Assembly (NCBI GenBank): GCA_903895695.1
Contig: CAITUY010000044.1
Location: 1-48,832 of the forward strand
DNA length: 48,832 nt
Reading direction: 5' to 3'
Source of the DNA: an uncultured bacterium
Lineage (GTDB): Bacteria > Verrucomicrobiota > Kiritimatiellia > CAIKKV01 > CAITUY01
This document shows, in pieces, positions 39,634 through 46,869 of the stretch; the first letter of the stretch is position 1; the number at the start of each line of letters is the position of its first letter. The position numbers were made by a program, and so were the translations under genes. The notes beneath the pieces are model-generated. The model was not told the DNA's origin. It worked only from the letters and a program-made list of their open reading frames with translations, and made no database searches.

Positions 39634-41358
39634 ATGCCATTCCTGAGACTCGAGTGTCCAACGACGTGGATCGTCCAGGAGGGCGAGTGGGATCCTGCGC
39701 GAAATGCCGCGCAAGAGTCCGTGTTCACGCTTTCGAACGGGTACCTTGGAATTCGCGGATACCCCGAAGAACCCTTCGATGCCGGCCCCACCCGTCCGGC
39801 CATCCATATTGCGGGCATATTCGACCGCGGCCCCGACGGAGCTCCCGAGATGGTGGAGATCACCAATTTCCTGGCCGTCGAGATTCAGCTTGGAGGGCTT
39901 CCGTTTCGCCTCGGGGCGGGAAACGTCAGCCACTACAGTCGCGTGCTGGGACTCAAACGCGGCATCCTGCAGCGGTCACTGGTCTACACCGAGGGCGGCC
40001 GCTCCACGCGGCTGGAATTCGAGCGATTCGTGAGCCTGTCGAACCTGCATGTCGTAGGGCAGTCCATAACGGTGACGCCTCTCGACTGGCGGGGAGAAAT
40101 CGTCGTCCGGCTGTGGCTCGACGCCCGCGGGGACAGCCGGGTCCGGCGATCGCTGAAACTGGTGCATGCGGAACACATGGGGCGTGACCGCCTCCTGATG
40201 GCCACCCAGACCGAAGCTTCGCTGCTGCGGATTGCCCATGCCTGCCGGTGCAGTTCGTGGGTGCACCAGGGCTCGCCCGCCAGGCCTCACCTGATCGGCC
40301 AGGGGGACCGGATCGGCTTTGAACTCATGACCACGCTTGAACCGGGGCAGCAGGCCGCCTTCGAAAGGCTGATCTCGACCTACACGTCCCGGGATCCCGA
40401 TACGGACTCGGTCGAGCGGGGCTGCCTGGACGACGTACGCGGCACGGAAGGCGGCGCCTATGGGGTCCGCCGCCGCCTGCACGTCCAGGCCTTGCAGAGG
40501 CGATGGGAGCACGCGAATATCGAAATCGAGGGCCCCGAGGAGGATCAGCGGGCGGTGCGCTTTGCGGTCTTCCAACTCATGCAGCACGCTCCGCCGCGCG
40601 ACCTGGCGGTCAGTATCGGGGCCCGGGGGCTCTCTGGCGACGGCCACGGGGGATGCATCTCGTGGGGCACGGAACTCGCCATGCTCCCCTTCTTCGCAAG
40701 TACGAACCCGCCGGCTGCCCGTCAACTGCTCCGGTACCGCACGGCCACGCTGGAAGGCGCGAAACGCAACGCCCAGGCGATCGGCTGCCAGGGCGCGCTA
40801 TTCGCGTGGGAGAGCGCGGATACGGGCGACGAAGCCGGCCCCGGCCTCGCCGCCGGGGTGCAGCCTCACGTCGACGCCGCCGTCGCCTACGCGGCCTGGC
40901 AGTACTTCGAGGCCACCGGCGACACCGCCTTGCGGGAGCGCGAACTCCTGACCCTGGCGGTGGGCACCGCCCGCTTCTGGGCATCACGGGTAACCTCCAA
41001 TCCGGCGCGCAAGGGCTACGATATCCGCGCCGTGTCCGGGCCCGACGAAACCGGCGAACCGGTGGACAACAGCGCCTACACCAACTTCATGGCGGCCTGG
41101 AACTTGCGCCTCGCCGTCCAGGAGGTCGATCGCATGCGGCGAACCCACCGCCGCAGCCGGCTTCTGGGCGAGTTCGGAGTCACCAAGGAGGAGACGCTTC
41201 GCTGGACGGCGATCGCCGACTCGCTGTACCTGCCCGCCCCCTCCCCTGAGGGTGTCTGGGAGCAATACGAAGGATTTCTTGTCCGAGCCGCCCCCCGACC
41301 CGCGGCCGTTGCCCGCGCCTGTCGCGCCTGGGCCCGCCGGCACGCCGCCGCAGGATGA
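39634..41358 (+). CDS. GH65 phosphorylase, N-terminal and catalytic part (frameshifted)
   Basis: The ATG 39634 has GGAGG as ribosome binding site. The frame holds the GH65 N-terminal beta domain (VFTLSNGYLGIRGYPEEPF), the linker, and most of the alpha/alpha barrel. The barrel part includes GCISWGTELAMLPFF and the general-acid Glu472 in SGPDETGEPVDNSAYTNFMA. After GVWEQYEGF near 41275-41280 the family sequence continues in the +1 frame (41252-41929), while this frame runs on into a non-homologous Arg/Ala-rich tail until 41358. Removing one T of the TTT at 41275-41277 restores one frame of about 765 codons, the usual length. GH65 enzymes phosphorolyse maltose, trehalose, kojibiose or nigerose; the substrate is not decided here. 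It may be a real mutation or a sequence error. Confidence 0.8.
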   Translation: MPFLRLECPTTWIVQEGEWDPARNAAQESVFTLSNGYLGIRGYPEEPFDAGPTRPAIHIAGIFDRGPDGAPEMVEITNFLAVEIQLGGLPFRLGAGNVSHYSRVLGLKRGILQRSLVYTEGGRSTRLEFERFVSLSNLHVVGQSITVTPLDWRGEIVVRLWLDARGDSRVRRSLKLVHAEHMGRDRLLMATQTEASLLRIAHACRCSSWVHQGSPARPHLIGQGDRIGFELMTTLEPGQQAAFERLISTYTSRDPDTDSVERGCLDDVRGTEGGAYGVRRRLHVQALQRRWEHANIEIEGPEEDQRAVRFAVFQLMQHAPPRDLAVSIGARGLSGDGHGGCISWGTELAMLPFFASTNPPAARQLLRYRTATLEGAKRNAQAIGCQGALFAWESADTGDEAGPGLAAGVQPHVDAAVAYAAWQYFEATGDTALRERELLTLAVGTARFWASRVTSNPARKGYDIRAVSGPDETGEPVDNSAYTNFMAAWNLRLAVQEVDRMRRTHRRSRLLGEFGVTKEETLRWTAIADSLYLPAPSPEGVWEQYEGFLVRAAPRPAAVARACRAWARRHAAAG

Positions 41359-41929
41359 TTCGCATCCCTCGCTGCTCAAGCACCCCGACCTTCTCCTGCT
41401 GGCGGTGTTGTTTCCCGATGCATTTGAGGACGACTGGCGGAACGCCAACTGGGCCTATTATGAACCTCGCACGACCCACGATGCCGTGCCGAGCCCATGT
41501 ATTCACTCGATCGCCGCCAGTGACATCGGCCTGCCGCTTAAGGCCTATGCCTATTTCCGCAAGACCGCATTCCTTGATCTCGAAAATTCGCCCGGCCAGG
41601 CCGCGGCCGGGCTGCACATGGCGGCCCTCGGCGGCACATGGCTGGCCGTTGCCCGTGGGTTCATGGGACTGGACCTCACCGGCGACCAACCGCGCATCCG
41701 TCCACGGCTGCCGGAGAACTGGCGCCGGCTCTCAATGCAAATCCAGCACCACGGCCGATGGTACCGCCTCGAAGCCACGGGGAACGACGGACGGGTGCAA
41801 CCTTGCCTCGAGGACGCGCCTCCGGAGGAACGCCCTCTTTCGGCAGTCCCGGCAGGCCTGAACCAAACGGCAACTGACCAACACCCGGACAGCCCGACGG
41901 GGCTTCCAGCAAAGGAGAACGAACCATGA
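41252..41929 (+). CDS. GH65 phosphorylase, C-terminal part in the +1 frame
   Basis: This frame carries the end of the GH65 barrel: LLKHPDLLLLAVLFPDAFEDDW, WAYYEPRTTHDAVPSPCIHS (a family hallmark near the phosphate site), KTAFLDLENSPGQAAAGLHMAALGGTWLAVARGF, and the small C-terminal beta domain. It follows the catalytic part after a one-base shift near 41275-41280. A GTG at 41252 exists, but an independent protein is unlikely because the fold would be cut. The stop overlaps the next start as ATGA, so the original gene was tightly coupled to the phosphorylase downstream. Confidence 0.8.
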   Translation: MSGSNTKDFLSEPPPDPRPLPAPVAPGPAGTPPQDDSHPSLLKHPDLLLLAVLFPDAFEDDWRNANWAYYEPRTTHDAVPSPCIHSIAASDIGLPLKAYAYFRKTAFLDLENSPGQAAAGLHMAALGGTWLAVARGFMGLDLTGDQPRIRPRLPENWRRLSMQIQHHGRWYRLEATGNDGRVQPCLEDAPPEERPLSAVPAGLNQTATDQHPDSPTGLPAKENEP

Positions 41930-43617
41930 AACCCGACACCATTGCCTACTTCTCGATGGAGATCGCGGTCGAGCCCCGCATGCCCACCTACAGCGGCGGA
42001 TTGGGCGTGCTCGCGGGCGACACCATCCGCGGCTGCGCCGACCACGGCGTGCCCATGATCGCGGTTTCCCTGCTTCACCGGCAGGGCTATCTTCGACAGA
42101 GGTTGGACGCAGCAGGGCGCCAGCACGAGAAGCCTGACACGTGGAAAGTTGAGCGATTTCTCCAGGAAATGGAACCTCGTGTGACGGTGAGCATTGAAGG
42201 CCGCGACGTCCTGGTGCGCGCGTGGCGCTACGAAGCCAAAGGCGTCGCCGGCGACCTCGTACCGGTCTACTTCCTCGACACCGCCCTCGCCGAGAACAGT
42301 GAGTGGGACCGCGCTTTGACCGACTATCTGTACGGAGGCGACGAGCACCACCGCCTGTGCCAGGAGGCCGTACTCGGCATCGGGGGCGCGCGGATGCTGT
42401 ACGCTCTCGGCTACCGCGACGTGCGTTGTTACCACCTGAATGAAAGTCACGCCGCCCTGCTGGCCGTGGAACTGATGCGCCGGCACGCCAGCGCGAACGG
42501 ACGTAAAAAATTGAGAGCGGCCGATCTGGACGACGCCCGCCGGCGATGCGTGTTCACGACCCACACGCCCGTTCCTGCCGGCCACGACCAGTTCCCGCCC
42601 GATCTGGTGAGGAGCGTACTGCAGGACATCGACCTCAGCCCGTTCGAGAAGGATTTCTGCTCCGACGGGAAAATCAACCTGACGTGGATTGCGCTCGCCG
42701 CGAGCCACTACGTGAATGCCGTGGCCCAAAGCCACCGCGCGGTCTCGCAGGCCATGTTCCCCTCGCACAAGATCGACTCCATAACCAATGGCGTCCATAT
42801 TCCCACCTGGGCGTCACCGCCATTCCTCGACCTGTTCGACAAGTACATTCCCGGCTGGCGCGAGCGCACCGGCGACTCCTTCAGTCTGCGGCACGCCCTC
42901 AACATCCCCGCGCAGGAGGTCTGGCAGGCCCACAGCAAGGCCAAGAACCACTTGTTGGAGCGCGTCAACCGGGAGACCAAGGTCGGCATGGACCCGGAGG
43001 TACTGACTTTGGGCTTCGCCCGGCGCATGACCGCGTACAAGCGCCACCTGCTTCTGTTCCAGGACATGGAACGGCTAAAGTCCATCGTCGCCAAGAGCGG
43101 AAAGCTGCAGATCATTTACGCCGGCAAGGCGCACCCGCGCGACGACCAGGGCAAGGAATTGATACATCAGATCTTCCAGGCCCGCAACGAACTCAAGGAT
43201 CACATCACGATCGCCTTTCTGTCGAATTACAACTGGAAGCTCGGGGCCTTACTGACGGCAGGGGTTGATGTGTGGCTCAACACGCCGCAACCGCCGCTTG
43301 AGGCCTGCGGCACGAGCGGGATGAAGGCGGCCATCAACGGCGTGCCCAGCCTGAGCATCCTCGATGGCTGGTGGCGCGAGGGCTGCATCGAGGGAAAAAC
43401 CGGCTGGGCCATCGATCCCGGCCCCGTCAATAACGACGACCGCACCGCGGCGGATGCCGATGCGCTGTACCGCAAGCTGGAAAAAGTGGTGATGCCGCTC
43501 TACTACCGGCGGCGCGATCGCTTCATCGACGTCATGACAAACGCCATTGCGATCAACGGTTCCTATTTCAACGTCCAGCGCATGGTGCTTGAATACGTGC
43601 TGAAAGCGTATGCGTGA
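41926..43617 (+). CDS. glgP: Alpha-glucan phosphorylase (GT35, short form)
   Basis: The 563-residue enzyme belongs to the short bacterial alpha-glucan phosphorylase branch. It starts with [27 protein letters not shown] and continues with [41 protein letters not shown] and [12 protein letters not shown]. The cofactor region [24 protein letters not shown] contains Lys467, the residue expected to carry pyridoxal phosphate. It releases glucose-1-phosphate from alpha-1,4-glucan in the cytoplasm. It is shorter than E. coli GlgP (about 800 residues), normal for this branch. The start overlaps the GH65 stop by 4 bp. It is the last gene of the carbohydrate cluster. Confidence 0.9.
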   Translation: MKPDTIAYFSMEIAVEPRMPTYSGGLGVLAGDTIRGCADHGVPMIAVSLLHRQGYLRQRLDAAGRQHEKPDTWKVERFLQEMEPRVTVSIEGRDVLVRAWRYEAKGVAGDLVPVYFLDTALAENSEWDRALTDYLYGGDEHHRLCQEAVLGIGGARMLYALGYRDVRCYHLNESHAALLAVELMRRHASANGRKKLRAADLDDARRRCVFTTHTPVPAGHDQFPPDLVRSVLQDIDLSPFEKDFCSDGKINLTWIALAASHYVNAVAQSHRAVSQAMFPSHKIDSITNGVHIPTWASPPFLDLFDKYIPGWRERTGDSFSLRHALNIPAQEVWQAHSKAKNHLLERVNRETKVGMDPEVLTLGFARRMTAYKRHLLLFQDMERLKSIVAKSGKLQIIYAGKAHPRDDQGKELIHQIFQARNELKDHITIAFLSNYNWKLGALLTAGVDVWLNTPQPPLEACGTSGMKAAINGVPSLSILDGWWREGCIEGKTGWAIDPGPVNNDDRTAADADALYRKLEKVVMPLYYRRRDRFIDVMTNAIAINGSYFNVQRMVLEYVLKAYA

Positions 43618-43654
43618 TAGGGGCGTTGCCATTCGCCGGACCCACGGCAGCGAA

Positions 43655-43930
43655 CTACAGGTGTCCGCGCAGATAGTTCAGGACCTGGTCATGGTCGCCC
43701 GCGAAGTCGAAAGTAAGAACGCCCTTTTGCGCCTCGAAGATCAGCCGCCAAGCCAGGCTGGTCCGGCATTCGTAGAGGCTCTTTCCCAGCTTTCGGATGG
43801 AAAGCCCGACGTGCAGATGGGGATTTCCGAAACCGTCCCGCACGAGCCGTAGCGTGGCGGAGACCTCCTCCTCACGACCGGTCTCACGAACGATCTTCTT
43901 GAACCGTTTCGTCAGTTCAATGGAAATCAT
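43655..43930 (-). CDS. RelE/HigB-type toxin of a toxin-antitoxin pair
   Basis: The 91-residue protein has the RelE/ParE fold pattern: an N-terminal helix rich in Lys/Arg (TKRFKKIVRETGREEE), a central GLSIRKLGKSLYECRTSLAWRLIFEAQKG and an ending FDFAGDHDQVLNYLRGH. Members of this superfamily cut ribosome-bound mRNA or poison gyrase; which one applies cannot be told. It overlaps the antitoxin gene by 14 bp and follows it in the same direction, as usual for type II modules. The order antitoxin then toxin fits Phd/YefM-RelE pairs. Confidence 0.8.
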   Translation of the reverse strand: MISIELTKRFKKIVRETGREEEVSATLRLVRDGFGNPHLHVGLSIRKLGKSLYECRTSLAWRLIFEAQKGVLTFDFAGDHDQVLNYLRGHL

Positions 43931-44189
43931 TCTTCCCCCCGGTGAACTTCGTGACTTCCCCGCGGCTGCGCGCGCCCTTGATGCTCGCCGCGATCTTCTT
44001 CTCCGCCGCCGCCATTTCGCGCTCGCTCAGTCCGTATTCCTGAAGCGCGTAGTCGGCCGAATGGACCTCCACCGGACGCAGCGCCACAACCGCGCCGTCG
44101 ACGACAAAACCGATATCGTCCCCGTGCGTCGCTCTCTTGAGCCAGTAGCCCAGGCGCCCTCTGCCTTCCGTGATCGTGAGAGTTTTCAT
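43917..44189 (-). CDS. Phd/YefM-type antitoxin
   Basis: From ATG 44189 the protein has 90 residues. The first half (MKTLTITEGRGRLGYWLKRA ... DDIGFVVDGAVVALRPV) is the Phd/YefM dimerisation and DNA-binding fold; the helical second half (LSEREMAAAEKKIAASIKGARSRGEV) should wrap the toxin. The open frame extends upstream by 31 codons, but that stretch is not protein-like, and a perfect TATAAT sits 6 nt before this ATG. The pair probably represses its own promoter. Confidence 0.8.
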   Translation of the reverse strand: MKTLTITEGRGRLGYWLKRATHGDDIGFVVDGAVVALRPVEVHSADYALQEYGLSEREMAAAEKKIAASIKGARSRGEVTKFTGGKNDFH

Positions 44190-44195
44190 GCGCTC

Positions 44196-44201
44196 ATTAT
44201 A
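44196..44201 (-). promoter_or_regulatory. -10 element of the toxin-antitoxin operon (leaderless)
   Basis: A perfect TATAAT on the minus strand ends 6 nt before the antitoxin ATG, so the transcript would begin at the start codon. There is no ribosome binding site and no good -35. Confidence 0.5.
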
Positions 44202-44296
44202 GAGTACAGCCGTGACTGGCGCGAGAACTAGTTCACGCGTGCGACGGACAAGGACACATAGCCGCCCGCTGAAGAGGCCCACTATGCCCTAGTTCC

Positions 44297-44372
44297 GGCT
44301 CGCGAGGACGCTTGCCCTCCCAGAAAACATTGTGCCTTTGGCAGTATGGGAGGGCGAGCGTCCTTGCGAGCC
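44297..44372. repeat. 26-bp inverted repeat in the gap between two minus-strand operons
   Basis: Arms at 44297-44322 and 44347-44372 pair at 24 of 26 positions around a 24-nt loop, and one more pair can be added outside. The structure begins 36 nt beyond the stop of the 44409 lipoprotein gene and lies upstream of the toxin-antitoxin promoter. It probably ends the lipoprotein operon transcript, though no T-tract follows. The arm sequence (ggagggcgagcgtcctt) has the look of a dispersed intergenic repeat. Confidence 0.65.
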
Positions 44373-44408
44373 GCGTCGATCGACGGGCTGCTGGGCCATC
44401 CGAATCGC

Positions 44409-45296
44409 TCATGGGGCAGCAGAGGCACGAATTTCACGTGCTCCCCCATCCGGGACGTGCGCGGCCTTGATCCGACCCAGTATGTGACCGGGAATCACGG
44501 CCACCGCCTCGACCGCGTAACCCCATGGGACCTCAACCAGGCTGCCGAAGCTGCCGCCGATATACGTGGCAAATGCGGGATAAAGCACCTTGTACCCCTC
44601 CTTCCATGTCGCTGAGTCGTCTTCGGCCCGCAGGTAACTTAACGCATCGGTGCTGGCTTTGGCCTCAGGATAGAGATTGAAGAGCGGTACAACGCCGTAC
44701 AGGAACGCGTAGGTTCCCTTATAGGTCCGTCCGGCGAAATCCTTCGAGTGTCCGGACTCGTGAAGGCCCACGGACTTGAGGTCAGAACAGATGTTTATAG
44801 TATTGGAATAGGGGTTGTAGTGGTCGCCGCCAAAGAAACGCTGGGGCATGATCGTGTAGCCCACCCAGGTTAGAAGACCGAAGGTGTACCGCCACCCCGG
44901 GGCGACCGCCCTATTCCTGAAAGTCCGGCGCCATTCGTCCCGAACGCAATAATCGTTGAAGCGCACCTTGACGTCACGAAGGTCGTTCCGGGCCAGGTAC
45001 TGTTGGACGGCAGCCACGGTTTGCGTGGATACCGTGTGGCTGTCCACTTTGTGGTTCCACAGCAGAAGCTTACCTATCAAGCTGCCGGGCCAGATCCAGC
45101 CGCTGGCGTCGAGTGCCGCGTGCGGCGTGCCGAACGTGATCTGCTGCTCACCGGGCGGCAATCGGTAGCCGTGAATGTAGTCCTGGTCCCTGCCATAGTG
45201 ATAGGGAGCCGTGGCACACCCAGCACCCAGCAACATGACGACTGCCCCCGCCGTCGCCACAACCCACGCCGGGGTCAGGTGGTTGAACCTAGCCAT
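44409..45296 (-). CDS. Lipoprotein with a zinc-protease-like HExxH motif
   Basis: The ATG 45296 has GGGAG as ribosome binding site and is preferred to an ATG 7 codons upstream that lacks one. The 295-residue product has a lipoprotein signal ending LLGAGC (Cys27). In the mature part, VGLHESGHSKDF holds His179-Glu-x-x-His183, the pattern of zinc metalloproteases. It is set after NTINICSDLKSVGL, like the hydrophobic strand before the active helix in such enzymes. A third ligand cannot be pointed out, so activity is not certain. Later hydrophobic segments (AFLYGVVPLF, PWGYAVEAVAVIPGHILG) may touch the membrane. It forms an operon with the small lipoprotein gene upstream. Confidence 0.7.
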   Translation of the reverse strand: MARFNHLTPAWVVATAGAVVMLLGAGCATAPYHYGRDQDYIHGYRLPPGEQQITFGTPHAALDASGWIWPGSLIGKLLLWNHKVDSHTVSTQTVAAVQQYLARNDLRDVKVRFNDYCVRDEWRRTFRNRAVAPGWRYTFGLLTWVGYTIMPQRFFGGDHYNPYSNTINICSDLKSVGLHESGHSKDFAGRTYKGTYAFLYGVVPLFNLYPEAKASTDALSYLRAEDDSATWKEGYKVLYPAFATYIGGSFGSLVEVPWGYAVEAVAVIPGHILGRIKAAHVPDGGAREIRASAAP

Positions 45297-45348
45297 GCTA
45301 TTCTCCCGTTGCGCCATGCGACCGTTTCATGCGTGCGATCGCCAGCCA

Positions 45349-45486
45349 CTAACGTCCGTGATAGCCCCCATGCCCACCAGGCACTGGCACCGGGACCGGC
45401 AATAACAAGCAACCCGACACGCTTGCCGCCAGGGCCACGCTCGCCACGATCAAGAGGATCGCTCTACCCACTTTAGTCCGTTTCAT
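45349..45486 (-). CDS. Very small lipoprotein (45 residues)
   Basis: An ATG at 45486 with a perfect AGGAGG ribosome binding site opens a 45-codon frame. It starts MKRTKVGRAILLIVASVALA, continues to a lipobox SVSGC (Cys26), then a short tail of Leu, Pro-Val pairs and Gly/His (VPVPVPGGHGGYHGR). It is a typical tiny exported lipoprotein. It lies 52 bp before the larger lipoprotein gene on the same strand and behind the candidate sigma-54 promoter at 45605-45620. The Gly-His tail could bind metal, but this is a guess. Confidence 0.75.
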   Translation of the reverse strand: MKRTKVGRAILLIVASVALAASVSGCLLLPVPVPVPGGHGGYHGR

Positions 45487-45604
45487 GGCAGTCCTCCTAT
45501 CTCTTAATGTCCTACAGCACCCCTACCCGGACAACTCGCCCGGGTATCCGCTCTTCCTGCTTCTTCTGGTGCACTTTCCTTCGATTCCCTTTAGCACTAG
45601 TATG

Positions 45605-45620
45605 AGCGAAGAACGTGCCA
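45605..45620 (-). promoter_or_regulatory. Candidate sigma-54 (-24/-12) promoter of the lipoprotein operon
   Basis: The minus strand reads TGGCACGTTCTTCGCT. Compared with the sigma-54 pattern TGGCACG-N4-TTGCW it fits at every defined position except one, and the GG and GC pairs have the right spacing. Transcription would start near 45593, about 107 nt before the small lipoprotein ATG. Such promoters need an ATP-dependent enhancer-binding activator; none is encoded in this window. Confidence 0.55.
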
Positions 45621-45640
45621 GCCCCGGACTCCCGTAGAAT

Positions 45641-45685
45641 CAGAAAAAGAAACGCCATCAGGCCGGGGGGGCCAACCTGATGGCG
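45641..45685 (-). terminator. Intrinsic terminator on the minus strand
   Basis: A 10-bp perfect stem (45653-45662 with 45676-45685; cgccatcagg / cctgatggcg) closes a GC-rich loop. On the minus strand it is followed by tttctttttctg (45652-45641). It would stop transcripts coming from the right before they reach the sigma-54 promoter at 45605-45620, and so insulate it. Confidence 0.7.
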
Positions 45686-46178
45686 CCGGCGCCGTTTAGA
45701 CGCCTATTGGAAAACGTCGCCACCCTACGCCCGGCCTTCTCAACCGTCCATCCGCCAAAGGATGACTATCCGATTCGAATAACCTTGGTCTGCTGCACAC
45801 TGCACCGGCCCGGTCATTGATCCCGGCACGAGTGGAACCCGGGCGGCCTGCCTGCGGGATGTGCCTCAGTGTCCGTGCTGCGACGCGGGCCTGAGACACT
45901 CACCGCTCCTCGTGAGAAAACGAGACAAGCGAATTCAGGATTCCCTCGTCGCCAGAGACTCGCCGTGCGCTTGAATACACACCTGTTTGCGGCCAACCGT
46001 CGTGCCGTAGCAGTCGATGCCGTCGGAGGTCGATGTACGCCGTTCCACCGGCATGCTGCATGCTCAAAAAGAGAGTCGACCTGAGGCTGGATGGAAAGGG
46101 AATCGCACCTAAGGTGCATACAGGATTCCAACTTCTGGCCGACTGGGGCGCTTAGGGGAAGCAAATCCTCGAAACGCA
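45686..46178. other. Long noncoding gap, candidate structured RNA
   Basis: No believable gene is seen in this stretch of about 490 bp. It is flanked by outward-facing intrinsic terminators: minus strand at 45641-45685 and plus strand at 46179-46205. Several hairpins lie inside. One is at 45904-45931 (ctcgt/acgag stem). Another is at 46099-46129, where ggaatc/gattcc and gcacc/ggtgc stems stack around a TAA loop with a 6-nt bulge. I looked for RNase P RNA, tmRNA and riboswitch signatures and found none. It may hold a small RNA on the plus strand, or a long leader of the 46253 gene. Confidence 0.35.
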
Positions 46179-46205
46179 ACCGCGGCTTCGGCCGCGGTCT
46201 TTGTT
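46179..46205 (+). terminator. Intrinsic terminator with TTCG loop
   Basis: An 8-bp GC-rich stem (accgcggc at 46179-46186, gccgcggt at 46191-46198) with a TTCG tetraloop is followed by ctttgtt. It lies 47 nt before the 46253 gene. It therefore ends, or can attenuate, a plus-strand transcript that begins in the gap upstream. Confidence 0.65.
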
Positions 46206-46252
46206 GGTGCAGTGGACTGCGAGGCATGATCGCGGGAAGAAAGGAGGCGGTC

Positions 46253-46756
46253 ATGAGAGGGAAGGTTCTACTGATGATGGCCGGTGCCGTGTTGGCCATG
46301 ACCGCATGGGCGCGGGTTGGGGAAACGCCGGACGAAACTGAAGTGCGATATGGCACCCCGCTCGATTCACACCCCGGTCTCTACTCAAACACGATGGTAC
46401 GGACCTACAGCAGGGCAGGCATCCTGGTAGAGGCAACATTCTTCATGAGCAATTCGGGAAAGAGCATAGTCGGCGAGATCACCTACTCGCTCCCTTACCC
46501 GACGGGCCAGAGTAACGAACTCACCAAGGTGGTGCTCCTGAAACTGCTCGATGCGAATGCAGCGGGGCAGCGCTGGGACATGCAGGCCAACAGGCCTGAC
46601 ACGCAGGAGTACAGCCGACCGGGAGCCACGGCGACGGTGGCCCCTGATCTCCTGACAATAACCCTCGATGAGTACGCGGCCTTCGCGGCAGCGGAAAAGA
46701 CCCGTCTGATCGCGGAGCAGCTCGACCGGATCGAATCACACATAAGGGATTTCTGA
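46253..46756 (+). CDS. Secreted protein, function unknown
   Basis: The ATG 46253 has a GGAGG ribosome binding site; the frame is open upstream but crosses the terminator at 46179-46205. The 167-residue product has a signal peptide (MRGKVLLMMAGAVLAMTAWA). The mature part begins with an acidic stretch (ETPDETEVRYG), followed by short beta strands (VRTYSRAGILVEATFF, IVGEITYSLPY). It ends in a charged helix (KTRLIAEQLDRIESHIRD). It should be periplasmic. No family is recognised. The next gene follows after 113 bp with its own promoter. Confidence 0.75.
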   Translation: MRGKVLLMMAGAVLAMTAWARVGETPDETEVRYGTPLDSHPGLYSNTMVRTYSRAGILVEATFFMSNSGKSIVGEITYSLPYPTGQSNELTKVVLLKLLDANAAGQRWDMQANRPDTQEYSRPGATATVAPDLLTITLDEYAAFAAAEKTRLIAEQLDRIESHIRDF

Positions 46757-46769
46757 TGGTGCAAGCGTA

Positions 46770-46798
46770 TTGCGGTGCCGAACCCGTGGTGATATATT
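46770..46798 (+). promoter_or_regulatory. Sigma-70-like promoter of the RND efflux operon
   Basis: TTGCGG (46770-46775) and TATATT (46793-46798) are 17 nt apart. The start of transcription would be near 46805, leaving a leader of about 65 nt before the adaptor ATG at 46870. Confidence 0.5.
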
Positions 46799-46869
46799 TT
46801 TTGGCTTTCGAAGCGGGCCGGACCTGGGCCGGCGTCTCGTCTAGCCGTTACGGAGTTCGGTGACCCATT

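Noticed and set aside
46130..46178. tRNA-like words (gcaaatcctcg) before the TTCG terminator
   Set aside because: No cloverleaf can be drawn: the acceptor and D arms are missing.
45814..46356. 180-codon minus-strand frame in the gap before 46253
   Set aside because: It overlaps a gene with a strong ribosome binding site and signal peptide, has no start signal, and its composition is not protein-like.
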